DNA of 64,000 bases from Reyranella sp. Lineage in GTDB: Bacteria > Pseudomonadota > Alphaproteobacteria > Reyranellales > Reyranellaceae. Every line of letters begins with the position of its first letter. Position 1 is the first letter of the stretch. This document shows, piece after piece, positions 43,825 through 53,574 of the stretch. The DNA is taken from contig NZ_SCVC01000021.1 in NCBI RefSeq assembly GCF_004297405.1, forward strand, positions 310,001 to 374,000, in the 5' to 3' direction. Under the pieces are notes generated by a model. It made no database searches. It had not been told where the DNA came from and saw nothing but the letters and a program-made list of their open reading frames with translations. The translations under genes were made by a program, and so were the position numbers.

Positions 43825-44612
43825 TCGACGCCATCACGCGGGTTGCTCCCGGCTTCGAACCGAAAGTCGCGGTGATCCTGGGGTCCGGCCTGGGCAGTTT
43901 CGTCGAGGACGTAAAGCAGGTCGCTGTTCTTCCTTATGCTGACCTGCCGGGGTTTCCGCAGACCACGGTCGGCAGCCACGCCGGCCGCTTGGTCCTGGGC
44001 CATGTCGGGCCGACGCCGGTCGCCGTCCTGCAGGGCCGCGCGCACTACTATGAACGCGGCAAAGCCGACGAAATGAGGGGCGCGATCCGTGCCGTTGCCG
44101 ATCTCGGCTGCGAGACACTGTTGCAGACCAATGCCGCGGGCAGTCTGCGGCTCGACATGCCGCCAGGATCGGTGATGGCGATCAGCGATCACATCAATTT
44201 CGCCGGCATCAATCCGCTATTTGGCGTCGGGCTGGGCGACAGCCGCTTTGTCGATATGGTCGACGCCTACGATCCGGCCCTGCTCAAAAAGCTGATGGCT
44301 GCCGCCCACGAGGCCAACGTGACGTGCCACGACGGCGTCTACATCTTCTTCAGTGGACCGAGTTTCGAGACGCCTGCGGAAATTCGCGCCGCCCGCGTGC
44401 TGGGCGCCGACGCTGTCGGCATGTCGACGGCTCCCGAGACGATCCTGGCGCGCCATGCCGGTCTCAAAGTCGTGGCCCTGTCGCTGATGACCAACTATGC
44501 CGCTGGCCTCGTGCCTGGCGTGCTGGGGCACGAACAGACCCTTGCCGTGGCGGGAGCAGCGTCCGGTAATGTGCGCCGATTGCTGCGTACCTTCCTGGAG
44601 CGTTACGGCTAG
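43821..44612 (+). CDS. Purine nucleoside phosphorylase, trimeric type
   Basis: The 263-residue protein has the PNP family blocks [37 protein letters not shown] and [10 protein letters not shown]. It phosphorolyses inosine and guanosine, giving a free base and ribose-1-phosphate. It supplies the route for inosine made by the downstream adenosine deaminase. The gene overlaps cdd at its start and lies 5 bases before deoA. Confidence 0.94.
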   Translation: MIDAITRVAPGFEPKVAVILGSGLGSFVEDVKQVAVLPYADLPGFPQTTVGSHAGRLVLGHVGPTPVAVLQGRAHYYERGKADEMRGAIRAVADLGCETLLQTNAAGSLRLDMPPGSVMAISDHINFAGINPLFGVGLGDSRFVDMVDAYDPALLKKLMAAAHEANVTCHDGVYIFFSGPSFETPAEIRAARVLGADAVGMSTAPETILARHAGLKVVALSLMTNYAAGLVPGVLGHEQTLAVAGAASGNVRRLLRTFLERYG

Positions 44613-44617
44613 GCGCC

Positions 44618-45937
44618 ATGCTGCCGCAGGAGATCATTCGTCGTAAGCGCGACGGCCACGAACTCTCGGCCGAGGAAATCGGCTTCATCGTGCGTGGAAT
44701 CCACGATGGCAATCTGAGCGAAGGCCAGGTCGCGGCCTTTGCGATGACCGTTTTCTTTCGCGGCATGACGACGCCCGAACGGGTCGCGCTCACCTTGGGC
44801 CTGGCACGGTCTGGTCTCATGCTGGACTGGGCGGATCTCGATCTGCCGGGGCCCGTGCTGGACAAACATTCGAGTGGCGGTGTCGGCGACAAGGTGAGCC
44901 TGATGCTGGCGCCGATCGTGGCGGCGTGCGGCGCCTTCGTGCCCATGATCTCCGGCCGCGGCCTCGGTCATACCGGCGGCACCCTGGACAAGCTCGCTTC
45001 GATCTCGGGTTACGACGTGCAACCCGACATCGCCACCTTCCGCAGGGTCGTGCGCGAGGTCGGCTGTGGCGTGATCGGCCAGACAGACGATCTGGCGCCC
45101 GCCGACCGGCGGCTTTATGCGACGCGCGATGTGACGGGCAGCGTCGAGTCGATCCCTCTGCTGGTGAGTTCGATTCTGTCGAAGAAGATCGCCGAAGGTC
45201 TCGACGGGCTGGTGATGGACGTGAAGTGCGGTTCCGGCGCTTTCTGTGACACCGAAGAGATGGCGCGCGACCTCGCCGAAAGCCTCGTCGCGGTGGCCAA
45301 CCAGGCCGGCTTGCCGACGGTGGCACTGATCACCGATATGGACCGCGTACTGGGCCGCGATGTCGGCAACGCGCTCGAAGTTGCCGAAACGGTCGCCTAT
45401 CTCACAGGCGAAGGCACGCGTGAGCCGCGACTGCACGAGGTGACGATGGCCCTGGCGGGCGAGATGCTGGTGCTCGGCAAGCTGGCGCCCGATGCGGCGG
45501 CTGGCCGGGCCCACGCGGAAGCAGCCCTCGCCGACGGTCGAGCAGCTGAGACGTTTGGCCGGATGGTCGCGGCGCTGGGTGGCCCGACCGATTTCCTCGA
45601 GCATCCCGGTCGATACCTGTCGCCGGCGCCGGTCATCCGCTCCTGTTCGGCCGAGCATACGGGCTATGTCACCGGCATGAATGCCCGCGATGTCGGCATT
45701 GCGGTCGTGAACCTGGGAGGTGGCCGCACGCATGCCGACGATGCTATCGATCCTTCGGTCGGTCTCACCGAGGTGGTCGACGTCGGAACGCACGTCCGGG
45801 CGGGCAGTCCGCTTTGTATTGTCCACGCCGCGACCGACGCAGCGGCCGAGCAAGCGATCACCGAAGTGCGCCGGGCGATCCGGATTGGGGAGGTTGCACC
45901 TGCGCCCAAGCCCGTCCTGATGGAGCGAGTGGCGTGA
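44618..45937 (+). CDS. deoA: Thymidine phosphorylase
   Basis: The 439-residue enzyme has the pyrimidine nucleoside phosphorylase signature [15 protein letters not shown] and the phosphate-binding [10 protein letters not shown]. Length matches E. coli DeoA (440). It splits thymidine and deoxyuridine (including that made by Cdd) into base and deoxyribose-1-phosphate. Its stop overlaps the dioxygenase GTG by two bases (GTGA), so those two genes are translationally coupled. Confidence 0.95.
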   Translation: MLPQEIIRRKRDGHELSAEEIGFIVRGIHDGNLSEGQVAAFAMTVFFRGMTTPERVALTLGLARSGLMLDWADLDLPGPVLDKHSSGGVGDKVSLMLAPIVAACGAFVPMISGRGLGHTGGTLDKLASISGYDVQPDIATFRRVVREVGCGVIGQTDDLAPADRRLYATRDVTGSVESIPLLVSSILSKKIAEGLDGLVMDVKCGSGAFCDTEEMARDLAESLVAVANQAGLPTVALITDMDRVLGRDVGNALEVAETVAYLTGEGTREPRLHEVTMALAGEMLVLGKLAPDAAAGRAHAEAALADGRAAETFGRMVAALGGPTDFLEHPGRYLSPAPVIRSCSAEHTGYVTGMNARDVGIAVVNLGGGRTHADDAIDPSVGLTEVVDVGTHVRAGSPLCIVHAATDAAAEQAITEVRRAIRIGEVAPAPKPVLMERVA

Positions 45938-46746
45938 CGGCGGTCGATCTCGACGCCTATGCGCGGGACGGGTTTCTCGTGCTCGAGGATTTCATCCCCC
46001 AGACAGATTGCGATGCTTTGCAGGTGCGAGCGGCAGAGTTGGTGGCAGGATTCGATCCAGGGCCCGTGCGGACCGTCTTCTCGGCGCGCGACCAGGGGCA
46101 TGCACGAGACCGCTACTTCCAGGAGTCCGGCCAGGCGATCCATTTCTTCTTCGAGGAGGGAGCGACCGACCAGCCCGTATCGCTGGCTCTGAACAAGATC
46201 GGCCATGCTCTGCATGATCTCGATCCGATGTTCGACCGTATCTCCCGCCGACCGCAATTCGCTGCCTTGGCCAATACCCTGGGTTTCGAGCGGCCGCTGC
46301 TGTTGCAGTCGATGTACCTCTTCAAGCAGCCGCGGATCGGCGCCGAGGTCGGCTGGCACCAGGATGCGACCTACCTCCATACGCGGCCATCGACCGTCAC
46401 CGGCTTCTGGCTCGCCCTCGACGATGCCGATCGGGACAATGGCTGCCTGATGGCCTTGCCGGGCGCTCATCGCGGTCCGCTGCGGCAGCGTTTCCGGCAA
46501 GTCGGGAACGAGATGGTAACCGAGGTACTCGATACGACATCGTGGCCTGACATCGAGCCCGTAGCCCTGGAAGCAAAACGCGGCACGCTGGTCGTGCTGC
46601 ACGGGCTCCTGCCGCATGCCAGCGCCCCTAACCGTTCGCCACGGCAACGCCACGCCTATGCCTTGCACCTGATCGATGCTCGTGCCGATTATCTGTCCGA
46701 CAACTGGCTGCAACGGCCTGGGTTGCCGCTTCGAGGCTTCACGTGA
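45934..46746 (+). CDS. Phytanoyl-CoA dioxygenase-family protein, PHYHD1-like
   Basis: The 270-residue Fe(II)/2-oxoglutarate oxygenase has iron ligands His142, Asp144 ([10 protein letters not shown]) and His228 (GLLPHAS), with Arg237 or Arg239 as the likely 2-oxoglutarate anchor. The sequence matches animal PHYHD1 in many blocks: [39 protein letters not shown], and NWLQ near the end. Its GTG overlaps the deoA stop and its own stop overlaps the adenosine deaminase start. This fusion-like coupling implies that it acts on a nucleoside or base; the exact substrate is unknown. Confidence 0.92.
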   Translation: MTAVDLDAYARDGFLVLEDFIPQTDCDALQVRAAELVAGFDPGPVRTVFSARDQGHARDRYFQESGQAIHFFFEEGATDQPVSLALNKIGHALHDLDPMFDRISRRPQFAALANTLGFERPLLLQSMYLFKQPRIGAEVGWHQDATYLHTRPSTVTGFWLALDDADRDNGCLMALPGAHRGPLRQRFRQVGNEMVTEVLDTTSWPDIEPVALEAKRGTLVVLHGLLPHASAPNRSPRQRHAYALHLIDARADYLSDNWLQRPGLPLRGFT

Positions 46747-47717
46747 CTCCCAAGATTCAGATTCCCAAGGCCGAAATTCACTGCCATCTCGAAGGGTCGA
46801 TCCCGCCGGTCCTGGCGCGTGAACTGGCCGAGCGCAACGGGCTTTCGCTGCCGGCCAAGCTGTTCGATGCGAAGGGCCACTACGCCTGGAAAGACTTTCT
46901 AAGCTTTCTCGATTCCTACGATCGCGTCTGCACAGTGCTCAAGACCCCCCGCGACTTCGGTGACGTCATCTATTCGTACCTCGCTTCGGCGGCTCGCGAC
47001 GGCGCGGTCTATGTCGAGATGTTCTGCTCGCCGGAGCGACCGGCGGCGCTTGGCATTTCCTATACCGCCTGGCTCGCCGCACTCACCGACGGTATCGATC
47101 GGGCCGGTCGCGAGTTCGGCATCGTCGGCCGCATCATCATCATCTGCATTCGTCACCTGGGGCCGGATCGCGCCTTCGCCATGGCGAAGGCGATGGTCGC
47201 CGAGCCGCATCCCTATGTTGTCGGCTTCGGCATGGGAGGCGACGAGGCGCGGTTCAGCCCGATCGACTTCGCGCCGGCCTATCGCCTGGTTCACGAGAAG
47301 GGCTATGGCTGCACCGTCCATGCCGGCGAGGTCGTCGGGCCGGAGAGCGTCTGGGCGGCGATCCGCGATCTGCCTGTGACGCGCATTGGCCATGGTGTGC
47401 GTTCGGCCGAGGATCCGGCCCTGATGGAGGAGCTGGCACGGCGCGGCATCGTCCTCGAAGTCTGTCCCGGCAGCAACGTGGCGTTGGGTCTTTACGCCGA
47501 TCGGGAGGCGCATCCGCTGCACCGGTTGATCGACGCCGGTGTTCCAGTCACGCTGAACTCCGACGATCCGCCGTTCTTTCACACCACGCTCGGCACGGAG
47601 TACGACATGGCCGGACTCAGCGAGAAAGAGTTGCGTCGCATCGCACGCCGGACGATCGAGGCGTCCTTCCTCGATGCCGATACCAAGCGCCGATTGCTGG
47701 AGAAGGTGACGCCATGA
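46743..47717 (+). CDS. add: Adenosine deaminase-family enzyme
   Basis: The 324-residue TIM-barrel deaminase has zinc ligands His13 and His15 (EIHCHLEGS), HAGE with catalytic Glu, RIGHGVRS, and the metal Asp in NSDDPPFF. Adenosine or deoxyadenosine is the likely substrate given the neighbouring phosphorylases, although adenine deamination cannot be excluded. A GTG start overlaps the dioxygenase stop, and the stop overlaps the phosphatase start (ATGA). Confidence 0.9.
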   Translation: MTPKIQIPKAEIHCHLEGSIPPVLARELAERNGLSLPAKLFDAKGHYAWKDFLSFLDSYDRVCTVLKTPRDFGDVIYSYLASAARDGAVYVEMFCSPERPAALGISYTAWLAALTDGIDRAGREFGIVGRIIIICIRHLGPDRAFAMAKAMVAEPHPYVVGFGMGGDEARFSPIDFAPAYRLVHEKGYGCTVHAGEVVGPESVWAAIRDLPVTRIGHGVRSAEDPALMEELARRGIVLEVCPGSNVALGLYADREAHPLHRLIDAGVPVTLNSDDPPFFHTTLGTEYDMAGLSEKELRRIARRTIEASFLDADTKRRLLEKVTP

Positions 47718-48559
47718 TCGCAAGAACGAGCCTGGCGCTCGTCGCCGTCCTGATTGCCTTGTCCGGTGCTGCTGCACGCGCCCAGGACGCCAGCGACCTG
47801 CTGCTGGCGGTGCTCTGGACGCAGCGGTCCGTCGAATACAAGGCCAACGCATTGACGGTTTTTGCCTTGGCGCGCATCCGCCTCGACGAAGCGCTGGCCG
47901 ACAAGAGCTGGACGGCGGCGCCGGCGGAGCAAGTCGGCGACTATCAGGCGCTGCCACCGGCGGTCATCCTGGATATCGACGAGACACTGCTCGACAATTC
48001 GAAATACCAAGTCTGGATGATGAAGAGCGACCAGACATTCAGCACCAAAACCTGGAACGAATTCTGCGCCGCGCAAATTTCGACCGCGATTCCGGGAGCG
48101 CTGGAGTTCGTGAAGTATGCCGACTCCAAGGGCGTGAAGATCTTCTACATCACCAATCGCGCTGCGGAGACCGAGAAGGATACGCGCGAGAATATGCAGA
48201 AGCTCGGCTTCCCGCTGGGCGGCAATGTCGACACGTTCCTGATGCAGAACGAGAAGCCGGGCTGGGGCGGCGCCAAGAGCACGCGCCGCGCCGTGGTGAC
48301 GAAGGACTATCGCGTGTTGCTGAATATCGGCGACAATTTCGGCGACTTCGACGACCGTTACCGCAGCAGCGAAGCCGACCGTCTCAAGGCCTACGAAGCC
48401 GACATGGCCTACTGGGGCAAGCAATGGCTGATGCTCGCCAATCCGACCTATGGTTCGTTCGACACTGCGCCCTATGGCCACGACTTCAAGAAGTCGCGTG
48501 AAGACCAGCGCAAGGCCAAGCGGGACGTGCTCGAGAGTTGGGCTGGGCCCGCGAAGTAG
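47714..48559 (+). CDS. Secreted HAD-family acid phosphatase, e(P4)/5'-nucleotidase type
   Basis: The 281-residue protein has a signal peptide (first ~23 residues, ending AARAQ) without a lipobox Cys, so it is periplasmic and not a lipoprotein as in Haemophilus. The HAD motif DIDETLLDN gives the two catalytic Asp, followed by FYITNR and a DNFGDF motif. It would dephosphorylate nucleotides so that the ABC importer can take up nucleosides. It is the last gene of the salvage operon. Confidence 0.92.
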   Translation: MIARTSLALVAVLIALSGAAARAQDASDLLLAVLWTQRSVEYKANALTVFALARIRLDEALADKSWTAAPAEQVGDYQALPPAVILDIDETLLDNSKYQVWMMKSDQTFSTKTWNEFCAAQISTAIPGALEFVKYADSKGVKIFYITNRAAETEKDTRENMQKLGFPLGGNVDTFLMQNEKPGWGGAKSTRRAVVTKDYRVLLNIGDNFGDFDDRYRSSEADRLKAYEADMAYWGKQWLMLANPTYGSFDTAPYGHDFKKSREDQRKAKRDVLESWAGPAK

Positions 48560-48574
48560 TCGCAAGGCCGCGGG

Positions 48575-49273
48575 ATGCAAGAACTCAAGATCTTCAGCAC
48601 GATCGCTATGCAGAGCGTCCTTGAAGTGCTCGCGCCGCAATTCGAGGCGCAGAACGATCTTCGCCTGTGCATCGAGTGGAATACCGCCCCTGTCCTGGTG
48701 AAGCGGTTACAGGGCGGCGAAACGGCGGATGTGCTGATCCTCAATCGCGCGGGCATCGACACCATGACCCGCGAGGGGCGGGTGCTGGCCGGCTCCGAGG
48801 TCACGCTGGCGAGTTCAGCTACGGCCATTGCGATCAAGGCAGGTGCGGCCCGGCCAGACATCTCAACGCCCGAGGCGCTGAAGCGGACGCTACTCGCTGC
48901 CCGTGCGATCTCCTACACCGATCCGGCCGCCGGTGGCGCCAGCGGCATCTACTTCGCGAAACTGTTGGAGCGCTTGGGTATCGCCGACGAGGTCAATGCC
49001 AAGACCAAATTCCCGCCGCCGGCCGGGCTCAGCGGCGATTTCCTGCTGACCGGCGACGCCGATCTCGCCGTCCAGCAGAAGCCCGAACTGTTACAAGTTC
49101 CCGGCATTGAGATCCTGGGAACGCTGCCAGGCGACCTGCACATGGTTACGGTCTTTGTTGCCGGCGTCGAAGCCTCAAGCTCGCAGGTTGGGAGTGCGAA
49201 AGCGTTGATCGACTTTTTGCATACCGGTTCGGCAACGGAGGTCTTCCGCGCCAAGGGGCTCGATCCTGCGTGA
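48575..49273 (+). CDS. ModA-like substrate-binding domain protein without signal peptide
   Basis: The 232-residue protein has the periplasmic-binding fold of molybdate-binding ModA: IFSTIAMQSVLEVLAP start, RLQGGETADVLILNRAGIDTM, and SYTDPAAGGASGIYFAKLLERLG. The start (ATG 48575) leaves no signal peptide, so it is either cytoplasmic or mis-started. No ModB/ModC genes are nearby. It is 15 bases after the phosphatase gene. Sulfate, molybdate or an organic anion could be bound. Confidence 0.8.
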   Translation: MQELKIFSTIAMQSVLEVLAPQFEAQNDLRLCIEWNTAPVLVKRLQGGETADVLILNRAGIDTMTREGRVLAGSEVTLASSATAIAIKAGAARPDISTPEALKRTLLAARAISYTDPAAGGASGIYFAKLLERLGIADEVNAKTKFPPPAGLSGDFLLTGDADLAVQQKPELLQVPGIEILGTLPGDLHMVTVFVAGVEASSSQVGSAKALIDFLHTGSATEVFRAKGLDPA

Positions 49274-49295
49274 GATCGAGCCGACATCCCGTGCT

Positions 49296-50390
49296 CTAGA
49301 TCGCGGCCTCGGAGCCTGCATCGAACAGGTGAAGGCGCGCGGGGTTCATCGCGAGCTTCAGCCGGTCGTGCACTTTCAAGCGCAGGGTCGGATCGACGCT
49401 CGCCACGAAGGCCGAATTGCCGACTCTCGTATCGAGCACGATCTCCGAGCCGAGCTGTTCGATCACCTCGACTTCGGCATCGAAGCAGAGGTCGGTGGGA
49501 TCGGTCGGTCCCGCAAGATGGATGTCCTCGGGCCGGATGCCCAAAGTGGCATGGGCGCCATTGCGGCCGTTGGCGCGGCGGGCGATCTCCCCGGGTATGC
49601 CTATCCTGAGGCCCTGGGCCTCGGCCCATAGCTTGCCGTCGCTCTCGGCGAGAGTGACATCGGCAAAGTTCATCGCCGGTGACCCGATGAAGCCCGCCAC
49701 GAATTTGTTGGCCGGCGTATTGTAGAGTTCGAGCGGTTCACCGACCTGCTGCACGATGCCGTCCTTCATGACGACCACGCGGTCGCCGAGCGTCATCGCC
49801 TCGACCTGGTCGTGGGTGACGTAGATCGCTGTGGTGCCCAGCCGCTCATGCAGCTTCTTGAGTTCGACGCGCATCTGCACGCGCAGCTTGGCGTCCAGGT
49901 TGGAAAGCGGCTCGTCGAACAGGAAGACCTGCGGATGACGCACGATGGCGCGGCCCAGCGCCACTCGCTGGCGTTGGCCGCCCGAGAGCTGGCGCGGCTT
50001 GCGGTCGAGTAAGGTCTCGATGCCGAGGATGGCGGCGGCGTTGCGCACGCGCTTGTCGATCTCGGGCTTCTCGAACTTCCGCATCTTCAGGCCGAAGGCC
50101 ATGTTGTGGAACACGCTCATATGCGGATAAAGCGCGTAGTTCTGGAACACCATTGCGATGTCGCGATCCATCGGCGGCAAGTTGTTCACCACGGTGTCGC
50201 CGATCAGGATGTCGCCCGACGTGATCGATTCGAGGCCGGCGACCATGCGAAGCGTCGTCGTCTTGCCGCAGCCCGACGGGCCGACAAAGACCATGAACTC
50301 CTTGTCGCGGACCTCGAGGCTGACGTCCTTCACGGCATGGACATTGCCGTCATAGACCTTGTTGACGCTACGGATGCTGACCAGTGCCAT
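49296..50390 (-). CDS. Sugar-type ABC transporter ATP-binding protein (MalK/UgpC-like)
   Basis: The 364-residue protein (ATG 50390) has Walker A GPSGCGKTT, signature LSGGQRQRVALGRAI, Walker B VFLFDEPLSNLDAKL and a C-terminal TOBE-like regulatory domain (GIRPEDIHL). It is the last gene of a four-gene importer. Specificity lies in the receptor, and ATPases of this class often serve several importers. Confidence 0.95.
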   Translation of the reverse strand: MALVSIRSVNKVYDGNVHAVKDVSLEVRDKEFMVFVGPSGCGKTTTLRMVAGLESITSGDILIGDTVVNNLPPMDRDIAMVFQNYALYPHMSVFHNMAFGLKMRKFEKPEIDKRVRNAAAILGIETLLDRKPRQLSGGQRQRVALGRAIVRHPQVFLFDEPLSNLDAKLRVQMRVELKKLHERLGTTAIYVTHDQVEAMTLGDRVVVMKDGIVQQVGEPLELYNTPANKFVAGFIGSPAMNFADVTLAESDGKLWAEAQGLRIGIPGEIARRANGRNGAHATLGIRPEDIHLAGPTDPTDLCFDAEVEVIEQLGSEIVLDTRVGNSAFVASVDPTLRLKVHDRLKLAMNPARLHLFDAGSEAAI

Positions 50391-50394
50391 GGCT

Positions 50395-51246
50395 TCAACC
50401 CTTGACCGAGCCGGTGAGGCCCGAAACGTAGTGTTCGACGAAGAAGGAGTAGACGATCGCCACCGGGATCGAGCCCAGCAGCGCACCGGCCATCAGCGGC
50501 CCCCAGAAGAAGACGTCGCCGCGGATCAACTCCGATGTGACGCCGACCGGCACGGTCTTCTGGTCAGGTGAGGACAGGAAGACGAGGGCGTAGATGAACT
50601 CGTTCCAGGAGAGGGTGAAGGCGAAGATGCCGGCGGACAGGATGCCCGGCACCGCCACCGGCAGGATGATGTAGATCATCGCCTTCCAGCGCGACGCGCC
50701 ATCGATGCGGGCACATTCCTCGAGTTCCTTCGGGATGGCCTTGAAGTAGCCCATCATCAGCCAGGTACAGAACGGGATCAGGAAGGTCGGGTAGGTGAGG
50801 ATCAGCGACCAGGGCGTGTCGCCGAGCCGGAAGTTGCGGATGATCTCGGCCAGCGGGATGAAGAGCAGCGTCTGCGGCACCAGGTAGGTGACGAAGATCA
50901 CCGTGCCGAGGCCACCGGCGAAGGGAAAGTTGAGGCGGGCCAGTGCGTAGCCCGCGAGCACACCACAGAAGAGCGAAATCACCGTCGATACCGCGGCGAT
51001 GAACATCGTGTTCAGCATCCAGCGCCCGAACGACGTCTCCTCGAACAGGTAGAGGATATGATCCAGCGTCGGATTGTTGGTCCAGAACGGCTGGTAGTTC
51101 GCTGCATTCCACGGCCGGTAGAGCTCGCCGTCCGGCCGGAAAGTCGTGATGATCATCCAGTAGAAGGGGAAGAGCAGGACGAACACGAAGAGAATGAGCG
51201 GGATGTTGTAGAAGACCCACTTACGCCAGGCTGCACCTTCGATCAT
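50395..51246 (-). CDS. Sugar-type ABC transporter permease (MalG-like)
   Basis: The 283-residue protein has six predicted membrane segments and the conserved EAA loop (LEECARIDGASRWKAMIYIILP). The start at ATG 51246 is chosen because GGGAG lies eight bases before it. A TTG at 51276 would overlap the upstream gene by 14 bases. It partners the MalF-like permease upstream. Confidence 0.9.
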   Translation of the reverse strand: MIEGAAWRKWVFYNIPLILFVFVLLFPFYWMIITTFRPDGELYRPWNAANYQPFWTNNPTLDHILYLFEETSFGRWMLNTMFIAAVSTVISLFCGVLAGYALARLNFPFAGGLGTVIFVTYLVPQTLLFIPLAEIIRNFRLGDTPWSLILTYPTFLIPFCTWLMMGYFKAIPKELEECARIDGASRWKAMIYIILPVAVPGILSAGIFAFTLSWNEFIYALVFLSSPDQKTVPVGVTSELIRGDVFFWGPLMAGALLGSIPVAIVYSFFVEHYVSGLTGSVKG

Positions 51247-51262
51247 CACCGGGTCTCCCAGC

Positions 51263-52189
51263 TCATCGGGTTTCAACGCGACGGATGTAGAGGAGCTGCA
51301 CCACCACGATCAGGAACAGGAAGGGGAACATGGCGAGCGACACCGCCGCCCCCTCCGAGAGCAGACCGGTGCCGATGCCGAGCTGGTAGGCATAGGTGGC
51401 GAAGAGATGGGTGGCATTGGCCGGGCCGCCGCCGGTCATCACATAGACGAGCTGGAAGTCGGCGAAGGTCTGGATCACCGAGAACAGCACCACCACCATT
51501 GTGACGGGCAGCAGCAAGGGCCAGGTGACGTGCCAGAAGCGTTGCCAGGGCCGGGCGCCGTCGATGGCGGCAGCTTCCTGTAGTTCGGGACTGATCGTCT
51601 GCAGGCCGGCCAGCAGGCTGATCGCGAAGAACGGCACGCCGCGCCAGACATTGACGATGATGATCGAGGTCATCGCGAGATCGGGATCGCCCAGCCAGTT
51701 GATGCGCTGGGTGATGAAGCCGAGTTGGAACAGCGTCCAGTTGATGACGCTGAAGGTGGGGTCGAACATCCATTTCCAGGCGAAGGTCGACAGCACCGTG
51801 GGAATGATGAAGGGCAGCAGGATGAAGGCGCGGACCAGCGCTTTACCCCTAAAGTGGCGGTTGAGCAGAATCGCCAGCCACAGGCCCAGCGCCAGCTTGA
51901 ACACGGTCGTGACGCCCGTGTACCAGAAGGTGTTCCAGACCGACGTCCGGAAGATGCTGTCGTTCCAGACCTTGTCGAAGTTCTTGAGACCGACGAACTC
52001 GCCCTTGATGCCGACACGCGTGCTGTTGAGCGACAACAGCACGCCCTCGACGAAGGGATAGGCGATGAACAAGCCGAGCAGCACGGCTGTCGGCACGAGC
52101 AGCGCGAAGGCGAGCCAGCGCTCATCCTCCATGCGCCGCAGTCGCGGGATTGGTCGGGCTACCGAGCCCGAAACTGCGGTCACCGCCAT
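51263..52189 (-). CDS. Sugar-type ABC transporter permease (MalF-like)
   Basis: The 308-residue protein has six membrane segments and an EAA-loop-like PELQEAAAIDGARPWQRFWHVTWP. A charged N-terminus includes RRMEDERWL. It lies 54 bases from the receptor gene and 16 bases before the MalG-like permease. Confidence 0.9.
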   Translation of the reverse strand: MAVTAVSGSVARPIPRLRRMEDERWLAFALLVPTAVLLGLFIAYPFVEGVLLSLNSTRVGIKGEFVGLKNFDKVWNDSIFRTSVWNTFWYTGVTTVFKLALGLWLAILLNRHFRGKALVRAFILLPFIIPTVLSTFAWKWMFDPTFSVINWTLFQLGFITQRINWLGDPDLAMTSIIIVNVWRGVPFFAISLLAGLQTISPELQEAAAIDGARPWQRFWHVTWPLLLPVTMVVVLFSVIQTFADFQLVYVMTGGGPANATHLFATYAYQLGIGTGLLSEGAAVSLAMFPFLFLIVVVQLLYIRRVETR

Positions 52190-52243
52190 GATCCACTCAC
52201 CGGTTGGACTACGCGAACGTCGTTTCGAACCTCGCTGCGGGCG

Positions 52244-53569
52244 TCACGCCGAGTAGATCTTCTTGAGTTCGGCTTCAGCCCATTTCACGGCGTCCTCGGC
52301 CGGCATGCCCTGCACGGCCTTGGCGTACATGTCGGTGATAATGTACTTCGACAGGCCCTCCGCCGCCTTGGCATTGGGTGGTCCGCTGAAGCCCGGAGCC
52401 TGGCCGAGACGGGCCGCGACCTTGTAGGGCGTCATCACGGGATCTTCATCCCACAGCTTGTCGGACTCCCACTTCACCGTGCACGGCGTGGCGAAGCCCT
52501 TCTGCGAATTGAAGAACTTCGCATAGTTGGCTTCGGTGTGGAGCCACTTCAGGAACTCCTTCGCCGCATCCTGGTTCTTCGAGTACTTCATCAGCATGTT
52601 CGACTGCAGCAGATGGAAGCCGAACTGGCCCGCCGGACCCTTGGGCAGGGGCGCGTGCAGGATGTCCTTGTTCATCGGCATGCCCTTCTCAGTCTTGTAC
52701 TGGTCGGGCTTGCGCAAGGTTTCGATGTAGATCGAGGCGCCGTTCAGAGTCGCGGAGATGGTCTGCGACAGGAACGCGCGATTGTTGTTGGTGTCGTCCC
52801 AGGCAAGGCCGCCTTCATCCATGCCGTCCTTCCATAGGCCTTGCATGAACTTGACCGAGTCGATCGTGCCCTTGGAGTTGATGACGACGGTCTTGCCGTC
52901 GGCCTCGACTTCCTTGCCGCCCCACGACCACATGTAGGGGTAGGTGAAGCCCGGCGCGTCGCCGAACGTGTGGCCGAGCGTCTGGCCCATCGGCCGTCCC
53001 TTGGCCTTCAGCTTCTTGGCGGCTTCGCGATAGGTTTCCCACGTGTCGGGGAACTTAGTGTAGCCCGCCTCTTCGAGCCACGACTTGCGATAGGCGATCA
53101 TGCCGCCGATCACTGCCCAGGGCATACCCATGAACATCTTGCCGTCGCTGCAGATCGAACGGGCGTAGGGAAACAGACCGCCCTCTCGCTTGGCGACCGC
53201 CTCGGCGATCTCGGTGAGATCGACGACGCTGTTGGCATAGAGATAGGTCTGGTTGTTGAAGGACATGATCAGGTCCGGCCCGGCGCCGGACTGGATGCCT
53301 GCCGTCACGCGCGGTTGCAGGTCGTTGCCGTTCACCGTCTCCAGGTTGACCTTGATGCCCAGCGCTTTCTCGGCTTCCGGCATCATTTCCTTGCGGAAGA
53401 GCTGGTCGGTGGCCGGGACGAAGTCGACCCACTTCAGCCAGTGGACCGTCTTCTGCTGCGCGTACGCGGGAGTGCGGCCAGTGGCAAGAATTCCCGCCAG
53501 GCCGCCCAACGACACGGCGGCCGTGCCGCCGGCAAGCTTAAGCACGCTACGACGCTTGGTCTTGGCCAT
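52244..53569 (-). CDS. Sugar-type ABC transporter substrate-binding protein (family 1)
   Basis: The 441-residue protein has a Tat signal (KRRSVLK, then a hydrophobic core ending YAQQK) and a periplasmic family 1 solute-binding domain beginning VHWLKWVDFVP. It would export folded, often with a cofactor or through Tat alone. The receptor leads its operon, followed by the two permeases and the ATPase. The ligand (sugar, polyol, glycerol phosphate or other) cannot be read. The leader upstream holds a long inverted repeat over the Shine-Dalgarno. Confidence 0.92.
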   Translation of the reverse strand: MAKTKRRSVLKLAGGTAAVSLGGLAGILATGRTPAYAQQKTVHWLKWVDFVPATDQLFRKEMMPEAEKALGIKVNLETVNGNDLQPRVTAGIQSGAGPDLIMSFNNQTYLYANSVVDLTEIAEAVAKREGGLFPYARSICSDGKMFMGMPWAVIGGMIAYRKSWLEEAGYTKFPDTWETYREAAKKLKAKGRPMGQTLGHTFGDAPGFTYPYMWSWGGKEVEADGKTVVINSKGTIDSVKFMQGLWKDGMDEGGLAWDDTNNNRAFLSQTISATLNGASIYIETLRKPDQYKTEKGMPMNKDILHAPLPKGPAGQFGFHLLQSNMLMKYSKNQDAAKEFLKWLHTEANYAKFFNSQKGFATPCTVKWESDKLWDEDPVMTPYKVAARLGQAPGFSGPPNAKAAEGLSKYIITDMYAKAVQGMPAEDAVKWAEAELKKIYSA

Positions 53570-53574
53570 GTTGT

